This document shows positions 1 to 8,490 of a stretch of 64,000 bases of DNA, piece after piece. This DNA comes from Polaribacter sp. SA4-12 (GTDB taxonomy: Bacteria > Bacteroidota > Bacteroidia > Flavobacteriales > Flavobacteriaceae), in the NCBI RefSeq assembly GCF_002163675.1, contig NZ_CP019334.1:1064001-1128000 (forward strand), written 5' to 3'. A model generated the notes under the pieces. It had not been told where the DNA came from. It worked only from the letters and a program-made list of their open reading frames with translations, and did not search any database. A program made the translations under genes and the position numbers. Numbering within the stretch: the first letter of the stretch is position 1; each line of letters opens with the position of its first letter.

Positions 1-440
1 AAGGTTTTGTAGATGAAGAAGGATCAAATATCGTTTTTGGTATGAGAGATAGAAAAAACTACACAAATACCATTTCTGGAAAATATAATTTTAGTACAAA
101 CTCATCATTATCTTTAAGTTTTAGACACTATTGGGGATCTGTAAATTATAATGGATATCACAATTTAAATTCTGAAGGAAATTTAGACCCAAACACAACT
201 TATACTGGTGACAACGTAAACTTTAATAGTTGGAATTTAGATTTAAACTATATCTGGCAATTTGCTCCTGGAAGTCAATTAATTGCTTTTTACAGAAATT
301 CAATTTTTAATGAAGACACAAAGTCTGATTTAAATTTCTTCAAAAATTTAGATAATTTATTCGATCAATCACAAAGACACACTTTTTCTGTTAGATTGGT
401 TTATTTTATTGATTACAATAAGCTTAAAAATATCTTTTAA
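1..440 (+). CDS. C-terminal end of a DUF5916-type outer-membrane protein (5' truncated by window)
   Basis: The frame is open from base 3, before the first ATG at 42, so this is the 3' end of a longer gene. About 146 residues are visible. They show alternating polar and hydrophobic beta-strands (NYTNTISGKYNFS, SLSLSFRHYWGSVNY, YIWQFAPGSQLIAFYRNS) and end in a strand with a terminal aromatic, as in outer-membrane beta-barrels. The pattern matches the tail of DUF5916 proteins of Bacteroidetes, which carry an N-terminal carbohydrate-binding-like domain and a C-terminal barrel. The N-terminal domain is outside the window, so the family call rests on the tail alone. A strong terminator follows. Confidence 0.6.
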   Translation, partial: GFVDEEGSNIVFGMRDRKNYTNTISGKYNFSTNSSLSLSFRHYWGSVNYNGYHNLNSEGNLDPNTTYTGDNVNFNSWNLDLNYIWQFAPGSQLIAFYRNSIFNEDTKSDLNFFKNLDNLFDQSQRHTFSVRLVYFIDYNKLKNIF

Positions 441-461
441 AATTTATTTCCCCATTTTTTT

Positions 462-503
462 AAACCGGATATTCTTCACTTATAAGGATATCCGGTTTTT
501 TAT
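462..503 (+). terminator. Rho-independent terminator
   Basis: The arms CCGGATAT (465-472) and ATATCCGG (488-495) are perfectly complementary and extended by AAA/TTT, and a T-run follows. It lies 22 bases after the stop of the DUF5916-type gene. Confidence 0.85.
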
Positions 504-550
504 TAATTCAATTCAAGTCTTTTTTATACATTCGTTACAAAGTTTCAAGT

Positions 551-1210
551 ATGATAATTGGTAAAAACATTCACAAATATTACGGGGATGTAGAAGTTTT
601 AAAAGGAGTAGATTTACATATAAAAAAAGGAGAAATTGTTGCTATTGTTGGTCCTTCTGGAGCAGGAAAAACAACTTTACTTCAAATTTTAGGTACTTTA
701 GATAAACCTTTAAAAGAAGAAAACTTCGAATTAAAACTAAACAACGTTTCTCTTAAAAATCTAGCTGACAAAGAATTATCTATTTTTAGAAACAAGCATA
801 TTGGTTTTATTTTTCAATTTCATCAATTGTTACCAGAATTTACCGCTTTAGAAAACGTATGTATTCCTGCTTTTATCGCAAAAAAAGGAAAACAAGAAAC
901 AGAAGAAAAAGCAAAAAAGATTCTTAACTTTTTAGGATTATCACACAGAATAGATCACAAACCAAACGAATTATCTGGTGGAGAGCAACAAAGAGTTGCG
1001 GTTGCAAGAGCGTTAATTAACGATCCTTCTGTTATTTTAGCAGATGAACCAAGTGGAAATTTAGATAGTGAATCTGCAAAAAACTTACACGAACTATTTT
1101 TTAAACTTCGTGATGAATTTGGACAAACCTTTGTACTCATTACTCATAATGAAGAATTGGCAAATATGGCAGACAGAAAACTGACCATGAAAGATGGAAA
1201 AATAATTTAA
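551..1210 (+). CDS. ABC transporter ATP-binding protein, LolD-like
   Basis: This is a 219-residue ABC ATPase of the MacB/LolD class. Walker A is GPSGAGKTT (residues 34-42), the signature is LSGGEQQR (141-148), and Walker B VILADEP ends in the catalytic Glu at 166. LolD energises release of lipoproteins from the inner membrane for transfer to the carrier LolA, which is also encoded here (16742-17398). No LolC/E permease lies next to it, so the partner is unknown and another MacB-like export role is possible. The gene seems to be transcribed alone or with the CPBP protease 47 bases downstream. Confidence 0.85.
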   Translation: MIIGKNIHKYYGDVEVLKGVDLHIKKGEIVAIVGPSGAGKTTLLQILGTLDKPLKEENFELKLNNVSLKNLADKELSIFRNKHIGFIFQFHQLLPEFTALENVCIPAFIAKKGKQETEEKAKKILNFLGLSHRIDHKPNELSGGEQQRVAVARALINDPSVILADEPSGNLDSESAKNLHELFFKLRDEFGQTFVLITHNEELANMADRKLTMKDGKII

Positions 1211-1257
1211 TTATGTAACATTCTTCAATTTTATACAACTAATGTATAAACGCTATT

Positions 1258-1806
1258 ATGAAAGAAATATTCCTAAACCTTGTCGCATACTTAAAAAATC
1301 CAGTTTTAGAAAAAGACACAAATACAGATCTAAAATATCGATTTAAAATATTTTTTCAGATTCTTGTAATTGGTATTTTAACCGGATTTATTATAACTCC
1401 CATTTTTGCACTTATTCAAGAATTAGATTTGGTAAATATGGAAAACCATAAGCTAGCAGATCAATTTAAAGAAATGGGAATTCCTCTAATGCTATTAATA
1501 GGAGCAATTGTTGTTCCTGCTATTGAAGAAGCAATCTTTAGAGGACCAATAACACTCTTTAAAAAGCCTAAGTCTTTTAAAATTGCTTTTTACTTTTTTG
1601 CTTTAATCTTTGGATTTGTACATCTTTCAAATTTTGAATTCACAACAAATGTCTTATTATTATCACCTATACTAGTACTTCCTCAAATACTTTTAGGAGG
1701 CTATTTGGGCTATATAAGAGTTCGTTTTGGCTTACAATGGTCTATACTTTTACATGGAACATACAACTGTTTTTTCTTATTAATAAGTACTTTAATAGAG
1801 TTTTAA
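1258..1806 (+). CDS. CPBP family intramembrane metalloprotease
   Basis: A 182-residue multi-pass membrane protein with the three CPBP (Abi/CAAX protease) motifs: EE at 90-91 with Arg95 (EExxxR), FVH with His122, and HGTYN with His166 and Asn170. These residues form the putative metal site inside the membrane. In bacteria these proteins are linked to processing of prenylated-like peptides, bacteriocin immunity or stress responses; the substrate here is unknown. Its stop codon directly abuts the next start at 1807, so the two genes are probably translationally coupled. Confidence 0.85.
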   Translation: MKEIFLNLVAYLKNPVLEKDTNTDLKYRFKIFFQILVIGILTGFIITPIFALIQELDLVNMENHKLADQFKEMGIPLMLLIGAIVVPAIEEAIFRGPITLFKKPKSFKIAFYFFALIFGFVHLSNFEFTTNVLLLSPILVLPQILLGGYLGYIRVRFGLQWSILLHGTYNCFFLLISTLIEF

Positions 1807-2571
1807 ATGAATAAATCTGAGCTTAAAGAATTTTTAGATGAAAAGGTTATTCTATATAACAATCCTAAGTTTATTGAGTCTGATCCTATTCAAATTCCAC
1901 ATTTATTTTCTAAAAAAGAAGATATTGAAATTGCTGCATTTTTAACAGCAACCATTTCTTGGGGAAATAGAACGATGATTATAAGAAACGCCTCTAAAAT
2001 GATGGCTTTGTTTGATAATGCTCCTCATGATTTTGTTTTAAACCATCAAGAAAGCGATTTAAAATCTTTAGAAGGCTTTGTTCACAGAACCTTTAACGCC
2101 ATCGATTTACAACAGTTTATAAAATCATTACAACACATCTATAACAATCACCAAGGCTTAGAAAATGTATTATCTATTAAAGATAATGCTACAACCTATA
2201 AAGATGCAATTCATCACTTGAAACAAGTGTTTTTTGAAGTTTCTCATCAACAAAGAACTCAAAAGCATATTTCTGATCCATTAAAAAATTCTGCTGCAAA
2301 ACGTATAAATATGTTTTTACGTTGGATGGTTAGAAACGATAATGCAGGAGTTGATTTTGGACTTTGGCAAACACACAAGGCAGCCAACTTATCTTGTCCT
2401 TTAGATGTACATTCTGGCAACGTAGCAAGAAAGTTAAAACTACTTTTAAGAAAACAAAATGACTGGAAAGCACTTTCTGAATTAGATAACAACTTACGAA
2501 AGTTAGACAAAAACGATCCTGTAAAATACGATTTTGCATTATTTGGTTTGGGTGTTTTCGAAAAGTTTTAA
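1807..2571 (+). CDS. TIGR02757 family protein
   Basis: A 254-residue protein of the TIGR02757 (DUF2400) family, common in Bacteroidetes and of unknown biochemical role. Family-typical text is visible: the N-terminal IEIAAFLTATISWGNRTMI segment, FLRWMVRN in the middle, and the C-terminal PLDVHSGNVARKL and DPVKYDFALFGLGV blocks. The helical layout resembles HhH-GPD DNA glycosylases, but I see no clear catalytic Lys/Asp, so DNA repair is only a guess. It starts immediately after the CPBP stop codon. Confidence 0.85.
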   Translation: MNKSELKEFLDEKVILYNNPKFIESDPIQIPHLFSKKEDIEIAAFLTATISWGNRTMIIRNASKMMALFDNAPHDFVLNHQESDLKSLEGFVHRTFNAIDLQQFIKSLQHIYNNHQGLENVLSIKDNATTYKDAIHHLKQVFFEVSHQQRTQKHISDPLKNSAAKRINMFLRWMVRNDNAGVDFGLWQTHKAANLSCPLDVHSGNVARKLKLLLRKQNDWKALSELDNNLRKLDKNDPVKYDFALFGLGVFEKF

Positions 2572-2580
2572 TTAGTAATT

Positions 2581-2609
2581 AACAAGGAGTCTTCTCTTTG
2601 TAATTTTTA
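2581..2609 (+). terminator. Rho-independent terminator
   Basis: Stem ACAAGGAG (82-89 of this block) with CTCTTTGT (94-101), one G-T wobble, loop TCTT, then a T-rich tail. It follows the TIGR02757 gene. Confidence 0.6.
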
Positions 2610-2647
2610 TAATAAATTAGTGTTTTTAAAATTACTAAAAAAAATAA

Positions 2648-4597
2648 ATGCAGTTTAAAAACCCAGCAGTTTTATACTTTTTAGCACTACTAATTATTCC
2701 TATTTTAGTGCATCTTTTTCAATTACAAAAGTTTGTAAAAGTCCCTTTTTCAAACGTTGCATTTTTACAAAAATTAGTGCAACAAACACGTAAAAGTTCC
2801 CGCATAAAAAAGTGGTTAATTTTAGCCACAAGGTTACTATTATTTACAGCGATAATTCTTGCCTTTTCACAACCTTATTTTAGCGATAAAAAATCTAATT
2901 TAAAACAGCATAACTTTATCTATTTAGATAATTCTTTAAGCACAAATACAACAGGTGAAAAGGGAAATTTGTTACAAATAGCAGCTCAAGAAATTATAGA
3001 AAATGTTTCAGAAAAAGATGTATATTCGCTACAGACAAATTCAGATTTCTACGATGAAATTACAAAAACTGAACTTAAAAATGTACTACTAGACATTAAA
3101 GAAACTTCAAAAAAAATAGAATTACCCACAGTTTTATTGAAATTTCAGTCAAAATTAGAGAATAAAACCAACGATTTAAGTAAAGTTATTTTAGTATCTG
3201 ATTTTCAGAACACTTACATAAATATGTTTACAAATGTAACACCCCCTTTTTCAGCCATAAAACTAGCATCTTCAACAAAAACAAACATTTCTATAGACAG
3301 TGTTTTTATCAGTAATTCTAACGCAACTAATTTTATACTTAACGTCCTTGTAAAAAATCAAGGCGAAGCAAAAAACAACATTCCTATTGCTATTTACAAC
3401 GACTCAAAACTAATTAGCAAGCTCTCCTCCTCTTTTGAAAAAGATACTCAAAAAACGATTCAATTTAAAATTCAAAACCAAAAAGAATTTAAAGGAAAAA
3501 TAGCCATCAATTTTAACGACACTTTTCCTTTTGACAACGTGTTTTATTTCACCTTAAAAAACGATCAAAAAATCAATGTTTTATCCATAGGAAAAGACGT
3601 AGATTTTCTTTCTAAAATTTACAATAAAAAGGAATTTAATTTTACACAATCTACCGTTCAAAATACCAACTATAATAGTATATCAAAACAACAATTAATT
3701 ATACTAAATGAAGTTGAAAATATTTCTGAAATTGTATCAAAAAAAATTATTGAGTTTTCTAAAAACGGTGGAAATTTAGTTATTATTCCAAATGAAAAAC
3801 TAGATATCAACTCCTACAATTCTTTACTTAAAAATTTAAATGCAGGTAAAATTCAACCTAAAAAAATTGATACTTTAAAAATTACAAATATCAATTACAC
3901 CCATCCATTATTTCAAAATGTATTTTCTAAAAAAGTAACCAACTTTCAATATCCAACTGTTCAGAGCCACTTCCCTATTTCATCTAAAAACGCAAGCAAT
4001 ATTGTTTCGTTTGAAAACAACACTTCATTTATATCTCAAATTAAGAACGCTAAGAGCAGCATTTATTGGATCTCAAGTTCTTTAGACAGAAAAAATAGTA
4101 ACTTCATTAATTCACCTTTAATTGTACCCGTTTTTTATAATTTTGGTAAATTAAGCTTTAAACACGCACAACTTTTCTATAGAATTGATGCTGAAAATAA
4201 GATTGATATTAAAACAAATATTGATAAAGACAAGGTTTTAAGAATCGTAAATTCAGAAAACTCTTTCATTCCTTTACAACAGAAATTTCAAAACAAAGTT
4301 AGTCTTACTTCAAAAATTCAACCTTTAAAAGCAGGAATTTACTCTGTTCTAAAAGACACAGATACAATTCAACAATTAGCATATAATTACCAAAAAGAAG
4401 AAAGTTTATTAAACTTTCTAGATTTAAACGAACTAAAAAAATCGAACAAAAAAATTACTATTTCTAACTCTATTGCTAACACTTTTAAAGAAATCAACAA
4501 AAAAAATGAAGTTCATTGGCTTTGGAAATGGTTTTTATCATTGGCAATTGTATCTTTGCTTTTAGAAATTTTGATATTAAAATTCTATAAACCATGA
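2648..4597 (+). CDS. BatA N-terminal domain protein with C-terminal membrane anchor
   Basis: A 649-residue protein that starts with the double-transmembrane BatA domain (TIGR02226): LYFLALLIIPILVHLFQLQ, then KVPFSNVAFL, then a second membrane segment LATRLLLFTAIILAFSQPYF. A long Lys/Asn-rich periplasmic region of about 530 residues follows, and a third membrane segment (WKWFLSLAIVSLLLEILIL) ends the protein. In flavobacteria such proteins lie upstream of a dihydroorotase-like gene, as here. The function is unknown; Bat proteins are linked to envelope stress and von Willebrand-type complexes. The stop overlaps the next gene by 4 bases (ATGA), indicating an operon. Confidence 0.85.
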   Translation: MQFKNPAVLYFLALLIIPILVHLFQLQKFVKVPFSNVAFLQKLVQQTRKSSRIKKWLILATRLLLFTAIILAFSQPYFSDKKSNLKQHNFIYLDNSLSTNTTGEKGNLLQIAAQEIIENVSEKDVYSLQTNSDFYDEITKTELKNVLLDIKETSKKIELPTVLLKFQSKLENKTNDLSKVILVSDFQNTYINMFTNVTPPFSAIKLASSTKTNISIDSVFISNSNATNFILNVLVKNQGEAKNNIPIAIYNDSKLISKLSSSFEKDTQKTIQFKIQNQKEFKGKIAINFNDTFPFDNVFYFTLKNDQKINVLSIGKDVDFLSKIYNKKEFNFTQSTVQNTNYNSISKQQLIILNEVENISEIVSKKIIEFSKNGGNLVIIPNEKLDINSYNSLLKNLNAGKIQPKKIDTLKITNINYTHPLFQNVFSKKVTNFQYPTVQSHFPISSKNASNIVSFENNTSFISQIKNAKSSIYWISSSLDRKNSNFINSPLIVPVFYNFGKLSFKHAQLFYRIDAENKIDIKTNIDKDKVLRIVNSENSFIPLQQKFQNKVSLTSKIQPLKAGIYSVLKDTDTIQQLAYNYQKEESLLNFLDLNELKKSNKKITISNSIANTFKEINKKNEVHWLWKWFLSLAIVSLLLEILILKFYKP

Positions 4598-5850
4598 CTA
4601 CGCTTATAAAATCGGCAACGATTATAGACTCTTCAAGCCCATATCATAATCAACAAAAAGACATTTTAATTACCAACGGAATTATTGGTAAAATCGCTGA
4701 TTCCATTACAACAGAAGACAATTATCAAGTTGTAGAACTAGATAATTTACACGTTTCTTGTGGTTGGTTTGATACGAGTGTTTCTTTTGGAGAACCAGGT
4801 TTTGAAGAAAGAGAAACTATTAAAAACGGATTAAATGTTGCTGCAAAAAGCGGTTTTACATCCGTAGCTGTAAATGCAAACTCAAATCCTGTAATTGACA
4901 ATAAGTCTGCAGTTGAGTTTTTAATTCATAAATCTAACGGATTTGCTACAAACTTATATCCTATTGCTGCTTTAACACAAAAAAGCAAAGGTGTAGACAT
5001 GGCAGAATTGTATGATATGCAACAATCTGGCGCAATTGCTTTTAGTGATTACAAAAAACCAATTGAAAATGACAACTTAATGAAAGTTGCTCTTTTATAT
5101 GCTCAGAACTTTGATGGTTTGGTATTTAGTTTTCCTAAAAACAACTCAATTGCTGGTGAAGGAATTGCAAATGAAGGAATTAACAGTACAAAATTAGGGC
5201 TCAAAGGAAATCCTGCTTTAGCAGAACACATACAAATTGCTAGAGACATCTATTTATTAGAATATACTGGCGGAAAACTACACATTCCGACTATTTCTTC
5301 GGCAAAATCTGTTGACTTAATTAAAGAAGCTAAAAAGAAAGGTTTGCAAGTAACTTGTAGCGTTTCTACACATCATTTAACATTGACTGATGATGAATTA
5401 CATGGTTTTGACAGTAATTTTAAAACAAACCCACCTTTAAGAACTGTTGCTGACATAAAAGCCTTGCAAAAAGGAATTAAATCTGGCGTTATAGATATTA
5501 TTACATCAGACCACAACCCTATTGATATAGAACATAAAAAAGTAGAATTTAGCGAAGCAAAAGACGGAACTATTGGTTTAGAAAGTGCTTTTGGAGCAAT
5601 AAATTCAGTTTTAAATTTAGAAGATTTCATAGAAAATATAACCACTAAACCTAGAACAATTTTCGGAATAGAAAATTATACTATCCAAGAAAACAATAAA
5701 GCAGAAATCACTTTATTCAATCCGGAAAACAACTACACTTTTACAAAGAAAGATATTTTATCAACATCAAAAAACAGTGCTTTTTTAAATAAAAATTTAA
5801 AAGGAAAAGCATATGGAATTTACGCTAACAACCAATTAATCATAAATTAA
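4594..5850 (+). CDS. Dihydroorotase-like amidohydrolase, metal ligands lost (probable pseudoenzyme)
   Basis: 418 residues, full length and collinear with class I dihydroorotase: GNPALAEHIQIARDI, EYTGGKLHI, HHLTLTD (His260-261) and TSDHNP (Asp306) are all recognisable. The metal-binding HxH motif, normally DxHxHLREPG, reads DTSVSFGEPG (residues 60-69): both zinc histidines are Ser and the substrate-binding Arg is Gly. The HxEDxxL segment reads FPKNNS, the LHxxHxS segment reads LHIPTIS, and DHxPH is DHNPI. Catalysis therefore looks lost. By analogy to PyrX partners of aspartate transcarbamoylase it may be structural or regulatory (inference). It overlaps the BatA gene and is 5 bases from the DUF4870 gene. 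Confidence 0.85.
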   Translation: MTTLIKSATIIDSSSPYHNQQKDILITNGIIGKIADSITTEDNYQVVELDNLHVSCGWFDTSVSFGEPGFEERETIKNGLNVAAKSGFTSVAVNANSNPVIDNKSAVEFLIHKSNGFATNLYPIAALTQKSKGVDMAELYDMQQSGAIAFSDYKKPIENDNLMKVALLYAQNFDGLVFSFPKNNSIAGEGIANEGINSTKLGLKGNPALAEHIQIARDIYLLEYTGGKLHIPTISSAKSVDLIKEAKKKGLQVTCSVSTHHLTLTDDELHGFDSNFKTNPPLRTVADIKALQKGIKSGVIDIITSDHNPIDIEHKKVEFSEAKDGTIGLESAFGAINSVLNLEDFIENITTKPRTIFGIENYTIQENNKAEITLFNPENNYTFTKKDILSTSKNSAFLNKNLKGKAYGIYANNQLIIN

Positions 5851-5855
5851 ACATC

Positions 5856-6182
5856 ATGGAAAATCAAACTGTAAACGATGGAAAAACAATGGCAATTATT
5901 AGCTATATAACTATCGTTGGAACCTTAATTGCATTCATATCAAACAATAACACAAAAAACAGTTTTACTAGTTTTCATATTAGGCAAATGATTGGTTTAA
6001 ACGTACTATACTTTACAAACCAATGGATAATCTATAAATTTATTGGTTCTACAGCTGGTTGGGCTTTTGGTATTGTCATTTTTGTTCTTTGGATTATTGG
6101 AATCATTGGAGCTGTTAAAGGAGAAGAGAAAAGAGTACCAGTAATTGGAGATCAATTTCAAGATTGGTTTAAAAATATATAG
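5856..6182 (+). CDS. DUF4870-like small membrane protein
   Basis: A 108-residue protein with three hydrophobic segments (about residues 14-29, 45-60 and 68-87), starting with a short polar tail and the GKTMAIISYI segment typical of DUF4870 (Tic20-like, also called import component protein). Its role in bacteria is unknown. It lies 5 bases after the dihydroorotase-like gene and 24 bases before the esterase, so it is probably in one operon with both. Confidence 0.75.
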   Translation: MENQTVNDGKTMAIISYITIVGTLIAFISNNNTKNSFTSFHIRQMIGLNVLYFTNQWIIYKFIGSTAGWAFGIVIFVLWIIGIIGAVKGEEKRVPVIGDQFQDWFKNI

Positions 6183-6206
6183 TAAAATAATAAAGTAGCA
6201 TAAAAA

Positions 6207-6848
6207 ATGAGCAATTTACAGTACCTAGTAAGACAACCAGTAACAGCTGTTGAAAACCCACCTTTATTAATTTTATTACATGGTTATGGTAGTAATGAAC
6301 AAGATTTATTTTCTTTTGCAGAAGAATTACCAGACGAATTTTTAATTATTAGCGCACAAGCACCTTTACCAATGGGAGGTGGAAGTTATGCTTGGTATTC
6401 TATTAATTTTGATGACATAAACGGTAAATTTTCAGACTTAGTACAAGCAAAAGAATCTATTGATAAAATAGCTGTTTTTATTGATGAAATAAAAGAAAAA
6501 TACAAGACAGACCCTGAAAAAACGTTTTTACTAGGTTTTAGTCAAGGTGCAATTTTAAGCTACTCTTTAAGCTTCTTTTACCCGAATAAAGTACAAAATG
6601 TAATTGCTTTAAGCGGTTATGTAAATGCTGAATTATTACCAGAAACTATTTCTAAAGATATTAAAACGGAATATTATGGTTCTCATGGTTCTGTAGATCA
6701 AGTTTTACCTGTAGAATGGGCTAGAAAAAACAAACCTTTTCTAGAAAATTTAGGACTTAACTACGAGTATTCTGAATACCCAGTTGGTCATGGAGTTGCT
6801 CCACAAAACTTTTATAGTTTTAGAAAATGGATTCAAGAACGTTTGTAG
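6207..6848 (+). CDS. Alpha/beta hydrolase, phospholipase/carboxylesterase family
   Basis: A 213-residue alpha/beta hydrolase of the Abhydrolase_2 family. The oxyanion segment LLHGYGSNEQDL lies near the N-terminus, the nucleophile elbow is GFSQG (Ser near residue 115), and the C-terminal GHGV supplies the catalytic His. No signal peptide is visible, so it should be cytosolic. Family members cleave short-chain esters, lysophospholipids or acyl-protein thioesters; the substrate cannot be told from sequence. It is the last gene of the BatA operon. Confidence 0.85.
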   Translation: MSNLQYLVRQPVTAVENPPLLILLHGYGSNEQDLFSFAEELPDEFLIISAQAPLPMGGGSYAWYSINFDDINGKFSDLVQAKESIDKIAVFIDEIKEKYKTDPEKTFLLGFSQGAILSYSLSFFYPNKVQNVIALSGYVNAELLPETISKDIKTEYYGSHGSVDQVLPVEWARKNKPFLENLGLNYEYSEYPVGHGVAPQNFYSFRKWIQERL

Positions 6849-6910
6849 GTTGAAAAAAACTGTACAAAAGGTGTTTATATCCTGAAGTTGGCATAATTAA
6901 GAAAAACCGA

Positions 6911-7744
6911 ATGGCAGACCTAAATAGAAGTGAAAAGTTGAAATTAGAAAAGTTCTTTGAAATGGAAGGCGGTTATGTACTTGATTTTTCAAATAGGACT
7001 TTAAGTAATTTTGTTTTTGAAACATTGAATTTAGAATTATATTCAGATAATTACTCTGATTTTGGAGATTCTAAAGCCAACAGACTAAGAGCAATTTGGC
7101 ATAAAGAAAAAAACTATACAGTAGGAAAATTAATCTCTGAAATGCTAGATTATTGGAAGGACAAAAAACTTATGTCTTATGGAGAAATAACTCAACCTGA
7201 GCAAAATCTATTTGACGAGTGTCAAAAAATAGCAGGAAAACTATTAGAGGACACAATTATTGAAGAAATTGGCGTAATTAAAGAAGTTTCTGATGATAGA
7301 GACTTTAGCTTACTAGCTAAATCTATCCGAGAAAGTATAGATAAAAATGAACCTGAAGTTGCTTTAGATAGATTGCATACATATGTAATGAAATTTATCC
7401 GACAATTATGTAAAAACCATAAGGTTGAAATTAAAAAAGAAGAATCACTAAATGCTATATTTGGTAAATATGTAAAGTTCATTGTAGCAAATGAGAAAAT
7501 CGAATCTCAAATGACTGAAAGAATTTTAAAATATTCTATCCACGTCTTAGAAGCATTTAATGACATTAGAAACAATAGAAGTTTTGCTCACGACAATCAA
7601 ATTTTGAATTATTCTGAAAGTGTTTTAATATTTAATAATGTTACTAACTCGATAAAATTTATTGAAACCATTGAAAAGACAATAGAACAAGAAAATAAAA
7701 AAGAAGAAACAAAAACGGTTAATTGGGAAGAATTACCGTTCTAA
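6911..7744 (+). CDS. Abortive infection family protein (Abi C-terminal, HEPN-like)
   Basis: 277 residues with an N-terminal region of about 130 residues and a helical C-terminal domain resembling the Abi_C family. The C-terminal domain carries RNNRSFAH (residues 220-227), an R-x6-H motif like the catalytic motif of HEPN ribonucleases. This fits a solitary anti-phage defence gene that shuts down or kills infected cells by RNA cleavage; the function is inferred. No toxin or antitoxin partner lies next to it. It sits between the housekeeping BatA operon and a tRNA-like element plus attC-like repeat, so it is probably accessory DNA gained by transfer. Confidence 0.75.
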   Translation: MADLNRSEKLKLEKFFEMEGGYVLDFSNRTLSNFVFETLNLELYSDNYSDFGDSKANRLRAIWHKEKNYTVGKLISEMLDYWKDKKLMSYGEITQPEQNLFDECQKIAGKLLEDTIIEEIGVIKEVSDDRDFSLLAKSIRESIDKNEPEVALDRLHTYVMKFIRQLCKNHKVEIKKEESLNAIFGKYVKFIVANEKIESQMTERILKYSIHVLEAFNDIRNNRSFAHDNQILNYSESVLIFNNVTNSIKFIETIEKTIEQENKKEETKTVNWEELPF

Positions 7745-7888
7745 AGATATTTAAGAGCCTATGTAACAAAGTAGAATTAGTAACCAGTTATCTATTTGAC
7801 CTCAGTCAATTTCTATTCTTCGCATTAGCAATAGTGTTTGTAGAACTGATAAAATCTGTAATTATGGAAAAATTGAAAATGATTATTC

Positions 7889-8005
7889 GTGAAGCGACCC
7901 TCGTGTGAAGAATGGAGCCTTTGCTTTGGAATGTTAGTAACTGACGAAAATTAAATTTTATTAGGACTGAGGGTTAAAGGGGTTCGAGTCCCCTGCTTCA
8001 CACCA
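7889..8005 (+). ncRNA. tRNA-like element, 117 nt, with acceptor stem, T-arm and CCA but no standard anticodon arm
   Basis: The 3' end is a normal tRNA half: T-stem AGGGG (7978-7982) with CCCCT (7990-7994), T-loop TTCGAGT, acceptor strand GCTTCAC (7995-8001), discriminator A and encoded CCA (8003-8005). The matching 5' acceptor strand GTGAAGC is at 7889-7895, perfect over 7 bp. A further helix GACCCTC (7896-7902) with GAGGGTT (7969-7975) follows directly, enclosing 66 bases that lack a recognisable D-arm or anticodon loop. A second, 6-bp acceptor partner (GTGAAG at 7905-7910) would give a 101-nt form. It could be an odd tRNA, a minimal tmRNA-like RNA, or a tRNA remnant used as an attachment site. 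Confidence 0.4.
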
Positions 8006-8490
8006 TTTTAAAAACAACTACGCACAACATCGTGTATGAAAAATCACTTAATTTTAGCTGAACCTAAAGTTGTTGCATTTATACTTATTTCTTTTTTCTG
8101 CAGAAAATTCACTTTTCTGAAACACCCAAAACAACAATATTTAGAAAAAAAAAACTGAAAGAAATTACGTTACGGAAGATTGAATGAGATAAAAAAAGGG
8201 CTAAAACACCGTAAAATAAAACGGTATGATTCTAGATTATTCACAAAAATCACCACAGACTTTCCTGATTAGTAATTATTTAGTAGCTTTGCCGCTAAAC
8301 CAACTCAACAAAACTTTTACAACAAAGCTATTAACCATTTAAGAAAGAACATTAGAACTTAAAATTTTGTTTTTCATAAAAAAGTATAATTATTATTAAA
8401 CCAACAAAAAACATTACCCTAAAAAGAACTGCACTTATATTTAGTCTAATAACTCTATTCTTTAATCTCGAATCAAATGCAAATCGTACG
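8006..8490. other. Gene-free stretch between tRNA-like element and T9SS cargo gene
   Basis: No convincing gene. It holds the attC-like repeat (8020-8176), a small ACCGT/ACGGT hairpin near 8209-8226, a possible promoter element TAGCTTTG at 8284-8291, and the untranslated or non-ATG-started signal-peptide coding region of the following gene (8380-8490). Confidence 0.6.
8020..8176. repeat. attC-like structured repeat, copy 1 (degenerate)
   Basis: The left half aligns with the element at 31800-31930: both share CGTGTA, CTTAATTTTAGCT and AAAGTTGTTGC in the same order. The centre has the palindrome TTTTCTGCAGAAAA (8094-8107), where copy 2 has a hairpin with loop TGC. TTGTTG (8070-8075) can pair with CAACAA (8132-8137), and the right end ACGTTACG resembles the ACGTTAGC of copy 2. 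Confidence 0.55.

Noticed and set aside
7723..7908. 61-codon open frame overlapping the end of the abortive-infection gene
   Set aside because: Overlaps the upstream gene in another frame, then runs into the 5' arm of the tRNA-like element; no family pattern.
7889..8005. Selenocysteine tRNA or standard tmRNA
   Set aside because: No TCA anticodon arm or long variable arm is visible, and the length (117 nt) and direct second helix do not fit tmRNA of about 350-400 nt. Kept only as tRNA-like.
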